DNA from: Stentor roeselii
Lineage: Eukaryota; Ciliophora; Heterotrichea; Heterotrichida; Stentoridae
DNA length: 64,000 bases
Direction of reading: 5' to 3'
Assembly: GCA_006503475.1 (NCBI GenBank)
Contig: RSEH01000051.1
Location: 122,505 to 186,504, forward strand
Shown here: positions 48,326 to 59,010 of the stretch, piece after piece
How the letters are laid out: every line of letters starts with the position of its first letter
Position numbering within the stretch: position 1 is the stretch's first letter
The notes under the pieces: model-generated
Database searches by the model: none
What the model was told of the DNA's origin: nothing
The model's input: only the letters and a program-made list of their open reading frames with translations
Position numbers and translations under genes: made by a program

Positions 48326-48733
48326 TCTAAGTCGTTTATTTCTAGTCCCTTAAGACTACTTGAATAGTTCAAACTAATGAAAATCTTAAGATTTTCGTGA
48401 AGAAAAAGAATCTCTTGTGCAGGAATTTTCAGAACCAGAGATCTAACAACTGAACATCCTTATTGAAGGAATTTTTAATCATATAGATAGAAAGGTGTCA
48501 CTATTAGAATATTCAACAATAGATGTTAGATGTTCACTAGTAAAATCCAAGATAAAGGGAAATAATTTTAAAGAAATCACTCAATCATCTATTAGAATAT
48601 CTCATTTCAATAATCTTCTTTAACTTGCATCACTGGGAATAATCAAACCCAAACAAATATCTTGATTATCCCAAACCAACAATTCTCTAAATTCACTAAA
48701 ACCCTAACCCAAAACAATTAGGCAAATAACTAA
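48326..48733. other. Intergenic, no firm feature
   Basis: A 59-codon open run without ATG lies on the plus strand at 48447-48623, ending in TAA; it looks weakly coding (EGIFNHIDRKVSLLEYS) but no homology is recognised. Confidence 0.4.
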
Positions 48734-49492
48734 CTAAAAAAAAACTGCAACTTTCCCCTCCTCTTTCTTTTCACACCTAATGGCATTATCAAGTGCAAGT
48801 CTATAAATGGGAGCACAGTTAACTTTCAAGTCAGCCCCAAAGACATGAGAATGATCTCCATCAAAGCTAAGCAAATGATTTTTCCATTTCATTTCACTCA
48901 TATAAAAAATTCCATCATTCCACTTATAAATACTTTCTTCATCATTTCCATACATCATCCTCGAAGTTTTCAATAAAAGTTCACTAGTATCTTTATTAAG
49001 TCTCCAAGAAGAACTACAAAAAATCTGAACTTTATCATTCGGGTAAATTCGATTCAAATTCTTCATTTTTTCAGTCTGAAGCTCTGCAAGTCCAAAGTAA
49101 GGCAGTCCAAGAAGTTTAAGCACCGGGTCGATAAACTCAAACTTTTTCTCAGTAGTCGATGCACAGTCAGCAAAAAAACTTCCATGATGCGGCGAAGAGA
49201 CTGTGAAAAGAGTTTTCATGGGAGTAGACAAATAAGCTGCTGCGATTCTGCAGTCAACTCCTGAAACACTCAAGCCGATCACATGAGCTGGTCCTACTGA
49301 TCTGAGTTTTTTATCGATTTGTTCTGCTCTTCTTTCAATGTGCGTGTATTTTGAATTCCTGACTGGAAAGAGAATGCATTTTTGGCCTTCTTGCTCGAAG
49401 ATGAGCCGGAAATGGTCGAAAAGACGTGTCCCGAAGGCAGAGAACTGGTCTTCGAGGATATTAAAAACAAAGACCAGGGGATATTTAAGCAT
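48734..49492 (-). CDS. Alpha/beta-hydrolase, lipase-like
   Basis: The 252-residue protein has the nucleophile elbow IGLSVSG (Ser75 in GxSxG), then TVSSPHHGS, the oxyanion/lid region common to triacylglycerol lipases, and a late DGDHSHVFG with the likely catalytic His. An Asp in NDGIFYMSE may complete the triad. No signal peptide is seen, so an intracellular lipase or esterase is likely. The substrate is unknown. Its ATG lies 17 nt after the AMPK stop on the same strand. Confidence 0.8.
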   Translation of the reverse strand: MLKYPLVFVFNILEDQFSAFGTRLFDHFRLIFEQEGQKCILFPVRNSKYTHIERRAEQIDKKLRSVGPAHVIGLSVSGVDCRIAAAYLSTPMKTLFTVSSPHHGSFFADCASTTEKKFEFIDPVLKLLGLPYFGLAELQTEKMKNLNRIYPNDKVQIFCSSSWRLNKDTSELLLKTSRMMYGNDEESIYKWNDGIFYMSEMKWKNHLLSFDGDHSHVFGADLKVNCAPIYRLALDNAIRCEKKEEGKVAVFF

Positions 49493-49509
49493 TTATATGG
49501 TTATAAACA

Positions 49510-50925
49510 TTAATTAATATTCGGGTACCAAAGGTTGAGTGCTTGGTAAATACCTGCCAGGTATTCAAAGATAACCAAGGCAGGTCCTGCTTTGTCACAA
49601 ACATCGAGGACCAGAGACTCTTGAAACTAAATAACTCTTACTTTGTACACCCTTATATCAAACCTCACTAAACATCTACCGTTCACAGGCCTGACCCTCA
49701 AAAAAAAATTATCAATAATCCGCCATTCTAAGCCATTTTCCTTCAAAGCTACAAAAAGTCGCTCCATTAAAATCAAAGCTTTCGAGTTCCATCGAATTCC
49801 ATAAACCCAGTTATTCGGAGTAACAGTTTTATCATTTTTTAAGATTTTCGGGTAACTTCTACTTCTTTTCTTGAAAACTGCCGGGTCTTCTGAATTCAGT
49901 GATTTTTTTTCCATGTCAAGTAAAATTTTATAAGTTGTTGAAAAATCGTTTTTCATTCCTTGCTTTAAAAGCTGAACTGCCTGTGAAGTGGTTAGTTTGG
50001 TGAAAGGCTCTAAAGTAAGACACTTTGCAAGAACGGACTTGTTCAGGCCTAATGAAAGTCGAATTGTGGGAAAGGGTCTTTCAAGTGAAGTGAAAAGCCA
50101 AGGATGTGACTTTAGCTGATTGACAGTGATTCGAGTGATCGGGTCAGGCACGAGCATCCTACAGATCAAATCTGTCAATTCAGGTGAAAAAGTATGAGGA
50201 ATTCGAAACTTTCCAGCTTTTTATCTCTTACTCTTTATCTTGTTGAATAAAATAGGAATACTGCTCTCGTCGAAAGGAAGGACTCCTGCAATGATCGCGT
50301 ATAAAATCACTCCAAGTGACCAGATGTCTACTTCAGTCCCGCAGTACTTCTCACCTGAGATTATCTCTGGAGAGGCGTAGTTCGGAGACCCGCAGGAAGT
50401 CTTTAGAAAGTCGCCGTCACGGATGAAGTTCGCAAGGCCAAAATCGCAGAGTTTTAAAATGTTTCGCTTGTCGACTAAGAGGTTCTCAGGTTTTATGTCT
50501 CGATGAGCGATTCGGAAAGAGTGGCAGTAGTCGATCGCTGAAAGGATTTGACGGAAGTAGTCTTTCGCTTCTTCTTCGGAAAACCTTCCACGTCTTTCGA
50601 GAAGATTGTAAAATTCTCCGTCACTTGCGTACTCAGTCACGAGGATTGTGCTTTTTTCGGTCTCGATCACTTCGTAGCTATGAAGGGATTACAGACGGAT
50701 TATGTTTGGGTGGTGGAACTTTTTTAGGATCTTGATTTCTCTTTTTATTTTAGAGTCGTTTGATATGTCTGACGTGCTTGACCTTTGAATGAATTTTATA
50801 GCGACTTTTGCGCATGTTGGGATGTGAACAGCTACTAAGTAATTATTACGTTTTACTTTGCCGAATGAACCTGCCCCTAATGGTTTTATTATTTTGTAGT
50901 TTTCTAAACCTGGTTTTTGGGACAT
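49510..50925 (-). CDS. AMPK/SNF1-type protein kinase, four exons with 15-nt introns
   Basis: Exons 50925-50693, 50677-50232, 50216-49642 and 49626-49510 join to 456 codons. The kinase has GAGSFGKV, VAIKFI, HRDIKPENLL, DFGLAN and the activation loop LKTSCGSPNYASPE with the LKB1-site Thr. Junction sequences restore NIIRL-YEVIET and KIK-TGKFRIPHTF, both AMPK hallmarks. PDPITRITV ends the kinase. A C-terminal KA1-like domain (NWVYGIRWNSKALILMERLF ... VRFDIRVYK) is completed only by the last exon (FQESLVLD ... YLAGIYQALNLWY). It acts as energy-sensing catalytic alpha subunit. The stop sits 17 bp before the lipase-like start. Confidence 0.95.
49627..49641 (-). other. 15-nt intron 3 (AMPK)
   Basis: GTAAGAGTTATTTAG on the minus strand ends with an in-frame TAG; splicing adds a 38-residue KA1 end. 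Confidence 0.9.
50217..50231 (-). other. 15-nt intron 2 (AMPK)
   Basis: GTAAGAGATAAAAAG contains an in-frame TAA; excision restores the TGKFRIP block at the end of the kinase C-lobe. Confidence 0.93.
50678..50692 (-). other. 15-nt intron 1 (AMPK)
   Basis: GTAATCCCTTCATAG puts an in-frame TAA after NIIRL; excision gives NIIRLYEVIET. It is the only one of eight without A at position 10 (A at 12). Confidence 0.93.
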
Positions 50926-51093
50926 GTTAGAATTTTATAAGCTTTGAGTTGATGAAGTACTGGTTAAATGGGTATGGATGGTGAGATTGCTAGGAAAGTG
51001 CAGGAAAGGTTTAGGATTCTCTTATAGAAAAAAAAAATTGCAGGAAGATTTAAATATCCACAAAACACCTAAGACCCAAACATAAGTCCATAA
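50926..51093. promoter_or_regulatory. Divergent region, AMPK / myosin
   Basis: The 168-bp spacer between two start codons is G/T-rich on the AMPK side and A/C-rich on the myosin side, with the switch near 51,020. Promoter function is inferred. Confidence 0.4.
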
Positions 51094-54000
51094 ATGGAAG
51101 TTAAGGATTTAATTCATTCACAAAAAGCGAACAAATCAAATACCCCTGAATCATTAGCAAGAGACTATTTCGAGTCCCAAGACCCTCAAAGCGACTCATC
51201 AGGCCTAAAATTCCTTCAAGACTCAGCGAACCTGTTAAACTGTGAAGAAAAGACAGAATCCGGGATTCTCAAAAGTCTCAACAAGCGTATTTCAATGGGA
51301 GTGCCTTACACTTCAATAGGCAAAGACCTGATCGCTGTAAACTGCGACTACCCAGGGAGTTGGTTCTTCAACAAGGAAGTGAAATCAAACAACTTGAAAT
51401 CAAAGCCGCATCCTTACAGCATCAGTCAAAATGCGTACTCGAAGTTAAAAGAAACTCAAGAAAACCAGGTCATTACTATGCTGGGCACTTGCGGGGCAGG
51501 AAAGACTTTTAATGCTATTCATGTACTTGACCATCTTATTAAGTTATCTACTGAAGAGTTCATGTTGGAGGATGATATTTGTTTGAATCTTTTTGAAAAT
51601 ATGCATAAAAGTATTCAACTTCTGCATATCATGGCTTCGGTTTGTAAGAAAAGGAATCTTGAGTCTACTACTTGTGCTTTTGATATTAGTCTTACTTTTG
51701 ATTCTAGCTTTCGATGCACAGGTGGAAACGTATCAGCAAGTCTCCTCGACATCTCTCTACCAAGTGCTAAAAAAGGCCGAACATACCAACTTCTGCACTC
51801 CCTAATGTACTGCGACCCAAACACCATAAAAATTTTAGGTCTAAGTCCAAAACTCCCTCACAAGATCTTCGAAAACATCCAAAGCGACTTAAACTTCAAA
51901 ATATTCGACACCGAAGTAAACCAAAGATTTTTCGAATGTCTTTCACTTCTCGACATCACCTTAATCGAAAAAAAGTCCTTTTTAGAAGTACTAACTTCAG
52001 TAATCAACCTCTTCGAAGTAGAATTCGTGCGGAAAGGCAAGTCACTCGAGCCAAAAAATCGTTGGGTGTTACGAAAAATCTGCAAAAGTTTAGGAATCAG
52101 CGAAACAGTCTTCTGCGACAAGTTCTTGAAATTTTCTTCTAAAGACGAATGTGAAGCTCACTGTAAAGACCTTGCTCGTTGTTTATATTCAAAAGTTTTC
52201 GACTGGTTAGGAGTAAAAGTGAATAAAAGACTTAAAAGAATTTCTGAGTTTTTAGTCGATCAACGAAAAATGTTCTTAAGCCGAGACTCGACTGGAGACG
52301 TGACTGAAGAGCTTAACCCGAAGTACTCGATAAACATTTTAGACTTTCCTGGATTTAACAAGGAAAAAACCCTTGGCGGGCTTATTAAAAACTTGGCTTT
52401 CGAGTCTTTAAACTACTACTGCTCTGGAAATCATATGAAATTGATGCAACAACTGAGCAGTGAAAAAATCCGCATGCAGGGGTTGAAAGAAAGCAAATGT
52501 AAACAGGTCATCGAGTTCTTCTTGCAGGAAAATTCAGCTTTGTCGAGTCTTTTCGCTTCAGAAAAGGAATTTCGTGCAGTCTGGCAGAAGGTCAGGACTC
52601 GACAGGTCCCTGACCTGTTTCAATTCATATCAGATGATGAGTTCGTCGTGGACTTCACAAATGGCAGCGTCAGGTACAGTTTAAAATCGCTTCGGTCTTC
52701 AGCGACTCAGATTTTTTTCAATGATTTTCATGATGACTTCTTAAAAGCCTGCACTTTAGACATTTTAAGTAAGAAAAAAACGAAACCTGTTGGAAAAATT
52801 GAAGAAGTTTTCACTGGAAGCTTGAAAAAAATCCTTTTTCCTTACCTGGACCAAACTCCTTTTATTATCTACTGTTTGAAAAGTGACTCTCGAAGCATTA
52901 ACAAGCCTTCAGTGCAGTTCCTTCGAAATTCGACAGTGATTCCGAATCTTCTTTGGAACTGGTTCGGTTTTTCTCACTGGCTTCGAAGTGAAGACGTTGC
53001 AAAAGAACTAGGCCTGGGTGCATCTTCAGTTACGGAAATAAAACAAGAACTGATCAAGAAGTTCGGGTGGAAGACAGTGCAAACCAGTGAGAACTTCTTT
53101 TTATTAAAGACAAGTCAAATGAAAGATTTCAAGTCGTTCATAAGCCGCTCGTGTAAGCCTCCAGAAGCTTCTGTTTCTGACATCAGCATGTCGCTCAGTC
53201 TTTTTTCACTTGCTGCTGACCAGGACTTCCAGTTCACAGTTCATGAAGACTCAACACGAAGAAGTCACCAGGCCTCGAAGCCTACTGTGATCAGTCATTC
53301 TTTCACATTTGTTGATATCGACTCGGTGCCTGATGATTGTGAGACTTTGACTCAAGCCACCAGCAAATCAGGAAAATCGAAAAATTCTTTAAATGGAAGT
53401 TTCAATGATTCAGTCATTTTAATGAAGCCTAACTCGAAACCGCAAGTCTTGAGGACTGTGAACTTCAAGAAAATTGATTATTCTTATTGCCAGGCACAGG
53501 TTCTTTGTATACAGAAAATCTGGCGTGGGTGGAAGGATCGGAGTTATGTTAGGGCTTTGAAAGATCTTCATGTCAAGGCCGCTTTGATTCAGGCTGCTTG
53601 GAGAGGGTTCCTTACAAGACAGAACTACGGCCCTGTCCTGGTCTTTCAACATGCTGCCTTCGTCATTCAAAAGTACTGGAAACTTTTCTGCATCAGGAAA
53701 AAAATCGCTGCAAGAGTCATTCAAAGATGGTTTCGATGGACTCATAAAAAATCGAAGTCTTCTAAAAAATCGTCTTATCCTAGCTCTAGAAAAATGCTTA
53801 AAGACAACATCAATAAACATGCAAAACGACTCAAACAAAAAATCGATAAAAAAATCAACTCTTCGAAAAACCCTGAAATTTTAGAAGAAACTCAAAAATC
53901 TCTCAATCAGCTCAGAGCGAAAAAAATTGATGGAAAAAGTGAAAGTTTCACAAAAGTCATTAAAAAAAACTTGTCTAACAATGAAACCTGGGAAAAATCC

Positions 54001-54705
54001 GAGAGTAATTCTTCTCCTTCTTTAAAGTCAAACACATCGAAACCCAACACGACCCAAATGAACTCATCCTCAAAATCTCCAAATTCAAGTTTCACGTCTT
54101 TTAAAAGCTACTCAAGTACTTCAAAACCTGAAAAATCTTATCAAAACATGCCAAAACTTTCAAAAAACTCTCAAAACCTAGCAAATAAAAAACTTTCCCA
54201 ATTTTCTGACCTTTCTCTCGTCGACCGTTTCAAGATCCTCGAAGCGAACCGAATGGAAAAAATCCACAAAATGAGACAAGAGAAACTTGAATCTGAGACT
54301 TATTCTCACGTTCCTGCAGTTCACAAAAACGAGATGATCAGGAATTCCTTTGCAGAAAGACAGGAAAAGTACTTGAAAAGTGCAAAGGCGAAGATTGAGC
54401 TTCTTCAAAAGTTTGATGTGAAGGAAGAGTTTCAGTTCACCCCGAAAATAAAGAAAAGTGGAAGAAGTAGAAGTCCTAATCAGACTATTGATGAACTTTA
54501 TCGATGGGCTAAACTTAAGGATAAGAAAATTGACTTGGCTCGCGAGGCAAAGATTGAAAAGGAAGAAAGTGAAATGGGGAGGTACCAGGTCGGCGATAAT
54601 AGTTTGGCTTATTCGTTGGTGAAGAAGTTCAAGGCTCAGGAAGGAGCTGCTCTAAGCGAACGGGAAAGAAACACCAATAGTCCTTACTGGCCACGAGAGA
54701 GTTAA
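51094..54705 (+). CDS. Highly divergent myosin heavy chain
   Basis: The 1203-residue protein has a myosin-like head (about 60-690), IQ motifs (about 800-880: LCIQKIWRGWKDRSY, ALIQAAWRGFLTRQNY, FVIQKYWKLFCIRKK, RVIQRWFRW) and a basic Ser/Lys-rich tail without long coiled coil. PHPYSISQNAY and the P-loop GTCGAGKT (about 130) are clear. Switch I (usually NxNSSRFG) is not recognisable, and switch II is LDFPGFN (about 416) in place of DIxGFE. PFIIYCLKSDS corresponds to the HFIRCIKPN block. ATP binding is likely kept, but hydrolysis may not be. It may be a structural or pseudo-motor. The gene shows an abrupt codon shift near 51,715. Confidence 0.85.
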   Translation: MEVKDLIHSQKANKSNTPESLARDYFESQDPQSDSSGLKFLQDSANLLNCEEKTESGILKSLNKRISMGVPYTSIGKDLIAVNCDYPGSWFFNKEVKSNNLKSKPHPYSISQNAYSKLKETQENQVITMLGTCGAGKTFNAIHVLDHLIKLSTEEFMLEDDICLNLFENMHKSIQLLHIMASVCKKRNLESTTCAFDISLTFDSSFRCTGGNVSASLLDISLPSAKKGRTYQLLHSLMYCDPNTIKILGLSPKLPHKIFENIQSDLNFKIFDTEVNQRFFECLSLLDITLIEKKSFLEVLTSVINLFEVEFVRKGKSLEPKNRWVLRKICKSLGISETVFCDKFLKFSSKDECEAHCKDLARCLYSKVFDWLGVKVNKRLKRISEFLVDQRKMFLSRDSTGDVTEELNPKYSINILDFPGFNKEKTLGGLIKNLAFESLNYYCSGNHMKLMQQLSSEKIRMQGLKESKCKQVIEFFLQENSALSSLFASEKEFRAVWQKVRTRQVPDLFQFISDDEFVVDFTNGSVRYSLKSLRSSATQIFFNDFHDDFLKACTLDILSKKKTKPVGKIEEVFTGSLKKILFPYLDQTPFIIYCLKSDSRSINKPSVQFLRNSTVIPNLLWNWFGFSHWLRSEDVAKELGLGASSVTEIKQELIKKFGWKTVQTSENFFLLKTSQMKDFKSFISRSCKPPEASVSDISMSLSLFSLAADQDFQFTVHEDSTRRSHQASKPTVISHSFTFVDIDSVPDDCETLTQATSKSGKSKNSLNGSFNDSVILMKPNSKPQVLRTVNFKKIDYSYCQAQVLCIQKIWRGWKDRSYVRALKDLHVKAALIQAAWRGFLTRQNYGPVLVFQHAAFVIQKYWKLFCIRKKIAARVIQRWFRWTHKKSKSSKKSSYPSSRKMLKDNINKHAKRLKQKIDKKINSSKNPEILEETQKSLNQLRAKKIDGKSESFTKVIKKNLSNNETWEKSESNSSPSLKSNTSKPNTTQMNSSSKSPNSSFTSFKSYSSTSKPEKSYQNMPKLSKNSQNLANKKLSQFSDLSLVDRFKILEANRMEKIHKMRQEKLESETYSHVPAVHKNEMIRNSFAERQEKYLKSAKAKIELLQKFDVKEEFQFTPKIKKSGRSRSPNQTIDELYRWAKLKDKKIDLAREAKIEKEESEMGRYQVGDNSLAYSLVKKFKAQEGAALSERERNTNSPYWPRES

Positions 54706-54808
54706 CGTGAGTTTTAGATATGTTTAAAAATCATAAAAGAATGTTTTAATGTTAAGATTGAAATATCATTTTAATGAGATAGTTAAAGTAATAAAATAAC
54801 TAAGCTAG

Positions 54809-55546
54809 TTAAAGTGAAGCGTAGGTTAATCCTGAAGCTGTTATATCGCCGTTTGCATCGAAAAAAGATGATGTTCCCACTTCTGAATCATGCCAAGCGT
54901 ACCTCTGGATGAAAGAAGTCGATTCCATCCACTGGCTTGTCTTAATGATGAAGTTGTCAACAGCGTCCTGAGTAAATTTGGTGGGGTTGGCGTCGGCACT
55001 GCTGGCAGTTTGAGGAGCGTATTCAGTCACCCAAATAGGAAGCTTGTAGGTGTTGTAAATACTTGTCATGTCTGATTTGAACTTGGCAACGTCAGCGCCT
55101 TTGTACCAGTGAACACAAATGAAATCGACTTTTGGAAGGGCAGCCATGAACTTAGGCAGCCAATCACCTGTCACTGGATTTCCTGCCATTGCAGGGCCTC
55201 CTATGTAAGTGGCTTTTGTTACCAGCTGAGGCCAGTATTGAAGAGCCTCTTCGACTAACATGTTGGATTGCTTTATGTTGTCAGGCTCGTTGAAGCCAAG
55301 AACGTAGCTTCCTTTGATTGGATAACTAATTCGATTATCAGAGTAAATCATTGGAACGAAGGGAATAGTTGTCGAAACAATTGTGGATGCACCCCAATTG
55401 TAGTACCATTTCACATTCAAAAGGGATAACTGCTGAAGACCTAGACGGCTCTCTGGAAGCCCGAAGCCTTTCTTTGTCGCTTGCTGAGCTGATGAAGGAT
55501 GCAAGAGAGTTAGACAGAGCAATGCGAGAGCAAGCACGGATTTCAT
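54809..55546 (-). CDS. Secreted GH128/Asl1-like glycoside hydrolase (copy 1)
   Basis: The 245-residue protein starts with a signal peptide (MKSVLALALLCLTLLHPSSA) and contains the glycosyl-hydrolase catalytic core: WYYNWG, FVPMIYS, LGFNEPD (acid/base Glu87), HWYKG and WVTEYA (nucleophile Glu175). These match GH128-type endo-beta-1,3-glucanases, a fungal and bacterial family that is uncommon in animals. Secretion and digestion of fungal or algal beta-glucan is the likely role, for a ciliate that feeds on microbes. It is a tandem duplicate of the gene at 55994; gene origin by transfer is possible but not shown. Confidence 0.85.
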   Translation of the reverse strand: MKSVLALALLCLTLLHPSSAQQATKKGFGLPESRLGLQQLSLLNVKWYYNWGASTIVSTTIPFVPMIYSDNRISYPIKGSYVLGFNEPDNIKQSNMLVEEALQYWPQLVTKATYIGGPAMAGNPVTGDWLPKFMAALPKVDFICVHWYKGADVAKFKSDMTSIYNTYKLPIWVTEYAPQTASSADANPTKFTQDAVDNFIIKTSQWMESTSFIQRYAWHDSEVGTSSFFDANGDITASGLTYASL

Positions 55547-55993
55547 TATTAGCCATTGTTTTTAGTGTGGAAAAGGTTAGAGAAGATGAAAAAAAGAAAG
55601 GGAAATTATTTGATTTTTGAATTTTATTTTTCAAGTTGGAGTCAATTCTTAAAGAAATTATTTAAACTTCAAAGGAATCAACATAGTTGGCATAACAGAC
55701 ATTTTTATATATATTGATTTATCTTTTACTCCAGGAGTTACAAGAGGTATCTAAAAATATTCAAAGATCTTTGAAATGAGAAAAATTTTACTTTAAGTTC
55801 ATTGAAAATCTAAAAATGCAGATATGCAAAAATTGACTTTCAAAGCCTTGCTGAATCTTTCAAAATAAAAAAAGATAAATCAAATAAGAAAATCAAGTCA
55901 AAAAAATTTCCTAGATTTATTCTCAATCCTCTAAAATCATTTCTAAATAAGATCTCAATCATTCCTACCTTATTCAAATTTAATGATATCTAC
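55547..55993. other. Spacer between glucanase copies
   Basis: A 447-bp AT-rich spacer lies between the two tandem genes on the minus strand; no coding trace or repeat is seen. Confidence 0.5.
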
Positions 55994-56734
55994 CTAAAGT
56001 GAAGCCCAAGTCTTTCCCCCAGCAGTCAAAGCTCCATTGCTATCAAAAAGTGCTGAAGTTCCAACCCCTGAGTCATGCCAAGCATATCGATGCATATAAG
56101 AAGTCTGTTCCATCCACTGACTAGTCTGTTTCATGAAAGTATTAACAGTATCCTGGCTATACTTATAAGGGTTGGTCTGTGAGTCTCCATTAGTCTGAGC
56201 AGCGTATTCCGTGACCCAAACAGGTAAATTATAAGTGCTATAAACCGCCTGCATGTCCGACATGAACTTAGTCAGATCAGGTCCTTTATACCAATGAACA
56301 CAAACAAAGTTGACCCTCGGCTTGGCAGCCATGAACTGAGGAAACCAAGTCCCAGTCACTGGGTTTCCGGCCATTGCAGGACTTCCAACTGTTGCTGCTT
56401 TCGCAGCAACTGAAGGCCACAACTGAAGAGCTTCTTGAACTGACATGTTTGACTGGTTTGCATTGTCAGGCTCGTTGAAGCCCAAGACGAAATTGCCGGA
56501 AGTCGCGTCGTTTATGTGGTTTTCTGAGTAAATCATTGGCACGAAGAGAATCGATGTTGATAGTCCTGTGCTTGAACCCCAGTTGTAGTACCATCGAGCG
56601 TTTAGCGATGTTAACTGTTGAAGGCCTAAACCTCGGGACTCTGCAAGGCCTACTCCTTTTTTCGTTGTTGATTGACTCGCTGTTGGATCCAGGCAAAGCA
56701 GTAACATGATTGAAAGGGTTCCAAGGATGTTCAT
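55994..56734 (-). CDS. Secreted GH128/Asl1-like glycoside hydrolase (copy 2)
   Basis: The 246-residue paralog has a signal peptide (MNILGTLSIMLLLCLDPTAS), WYYNWG, LGFNEPD (Glu88), HWYKG and WVTEYA (Glu176). RYAWHDSGVGTSALFD matches copy 1 closely, so the duplication is fairly recent or constrained. Both catalytic Glu are kept. A third, dead copy lies upstream on the same strand at about 57.3-57.7 kb. Substrate assignment (beta-1,3-glucan) follows from the family. Confidence 0.85.
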   Translation of the reverse strand: MNILGTLSIMLLLCLDPTASQSTTKKGVGLAESRGLGLQQLTSLNARWYYNWGSSTGLSTSILFVPMIYSENHINDATSGNFVLGFNEPDNANQSNMSVQEALQLWPSVAAKAATVGSPAMAGNPVTGTWFPQFMAAKPRVNFVCVHWYKGPDLTKFMSDMQAVYSTYNLPVWVTEYAAQTNGDSQTNPYKYSQDTVNTFMKQTSQWMEQTSYMHRYAWHDSGVGTSALFDSNGALTAGGKTWASL

Positions 56735-57284
56735 TTTTATTATTGGTTATTGGAGAGTTTCGTTATTTGGGTTAATTTTTGGTTTAGGGTTTGGATTAAT
56801 TTTGGAGAATTTTTTAAGTTTGGTGATTCTTGGATTTTAGGATGATCCTTTTTTGTTTTGATTGGGACTTGGATTTAGATTGATGAGGATTACTTGAATT
56901 TGTAAAGCTGAGAATTTTCATGTCTTTATTATAATGGTTTTTTTTGATTTCAATACTTGAGTGTAGATGGCTTAGTTGAATGAGGCGAGATGAACTTTCG
57001 TTTGGAGGAAACATTCGGAGATCTGTGGATTGGTTTAAAATAATCATCGAGATAATTAAATAAACTATTAAACAAAATTATAACTAGTTTATGCTGTGAC
57101 ATTTTAGAATAAAATCTGAGATGATGAGAATTCTAATCAAGGGTCTTTTTAATTCTAAGTAATTAAGAGAAACTTCTACGCTGCATCTCTTGAAATATCT
57201 TGAATTATATCATGCTTTCAAAATATTATTAGCCTGTCTAAATTAAAAGCATTCTAACATCCTGAAATTCGACATGTTCTCTAA

Positions 57285-57730
57285 TAACCCTATTCTAACT
57301 AAAGAGAAGCCCATGAACTTCCAGAATATTGAAATCTCCAGCTATCAAAAACTATATAAGTTCCAATTGATGGTTATATCAAGCATATCGCCTCATATTA
57401 AAATTTTGATGTATCCACTGACTGATCAGCTTCATGAAAGCATTGATCATTGCCTTAATATATTAATAATAGTGATTAAGTAAGTCTTTGATATCCAGAG
57501 CAGCGATTTTAGTGATCCATAATGCCAAATGATAAGAATAAAAAGATTTTCATTTCTGAAAAGGAATTTCCAAATTGTCTCATTAGTACGATAAACATAA
57601 AGAAAATAACTCTTGGCTTGACAGACAAAAAATGTTAGATATCGGATACTGACTTGCCTACCAGGAATGATTGCAAATCTCCAACAATGATCAGCCATTC
57701 TCTTAACAGAGTGGATCTCAAAAATCCTTC
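57285..57730 (-). pseudogene. Decayed third copy of GH128-like gene
   Basis: Plus-strand sequence here aligns base by base with the 3' half of the gene at 55994: CTAAAG.GAAGCCCA, then CTATCAAAAA, AAGTTCCA, AAGCATATCG, ATCCACTGACT, TTCATGAAAG and GAGCAGCG occur in the same order and spacing. The minus-strand frame still reads ITIINILRQ, NLFILIIWHYG (for NLPVWVTEYAA, nucleophile Glu lost) and KSYFLYVY (for VNFVCVHWY). It is degenerate, with no start or signal peptide seen. Confidence 0.75.
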
Positions 57731-59010
57731 AAATCTCCAGCAGGTCTTTATACCTAAGCGAACCAATTCTTGCTTCTCAAGTTAAAAACATGCTGTTTTT
57801 TACAATTTAAATCACAGGGATTAGTTTGTTATAATATTTTTGGATTTTTTCTAAAAAGATTTTACTGTGTTTTTAATAAGGGCTGAGTGGTCCCCGTTTG
57901 AATGAACTCAATAAGTTTTAAAAATTTTTACGGGTGTGTAATATTTTTTCCTTGCTCAGATGATATCTAGTATAAAACAGGTTAATTCTTTCTGGTTATA
58001 TTATTAAATCTCAGTCCAGGCTTCGAATTCGAAAAGCTATTCGCTTGTTAACAATTTATCTGATAGGCACTAACTTCCTGAATATATTTCTATTTTTTCA
58101 GACCTGCTATGCATAATGATGAACTTCGAAATAATTTGCAGCTTTTGATTTCTCCTGAGTTTATTGTGCTATATTTATATAGAATCAGAACTCTTTTCTT
58201 AATGACTCTTGGAGTGGAAAGCCCTATTAAAGGGAATTAAGTTTCTGGTTGAGAAAGTATCATGATATTCCTTTTTCTTTCAGTAATCCGGCTTAGTATG
58301 AGACTGATATTTTATTTTTACTTTGTGATGTGTTTAGTTGAAATATTTTACTATTAATAGATTATTTGTGCTTGAAGTATTTTTCCGTAAGTATATTAAC
58401 TAATCACTACTTTAGGAGGTTATCTGAAGTGAGATATCCTTTACGATTCAATGATCTTTTATGCTATATAATTGAAATTAATTGATTTTTACTAGAGATA
58501 TTCAATATAATAATATTTACTTTCTCTAAAACTTACTTTTGGCAAAAATAATTATCATGTATAAGTTGTCAAATAATATTACACATTTCATATATTAATT
58601 ACTTATCTTGATCTGAAAAAATATTTATGCATTTATCTTTCATAAACATTAGCCGATTCCTTCATACATATGATTAGAAATCTTTAATAAAATGAATGTG
58701 ATTTTTATTAACTATAGAGATTGTTTGCTTAAAAGTCCTACCGATATGATAAGTTCTCAATTAAATCACTGTTATACTAGGTTAATGATCCTTTAATATT
58801 AAGACAGCAAGCACTACAGATTGAGTGTATATTGTAGATATCATGGAAATTCTTTCATTATAGTCTTATCAAATATAAGCAGAGCCTTAAGTCTTCCTCT
58901 GGTTGAATAGGATTGCATGATCCTCCAATTTTTCATTTAAAAATAATAAATCAGATCGGCTCAAATTAATAAAATATATAGTCAATTATTTGAGGAGTCT
59001 GTCACTATCA

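Noticed and set aside
48447-48623. 59-codon open run after RPL29
   Set aside because: No ATG and no homology; runs of this length occur by chance in several places of such AT-rich sequence.
57274-57483. Plus-strand 69-codon ORF
   Set aside because: It is antisense to the decayed GH128-like copy and has no support of its own.
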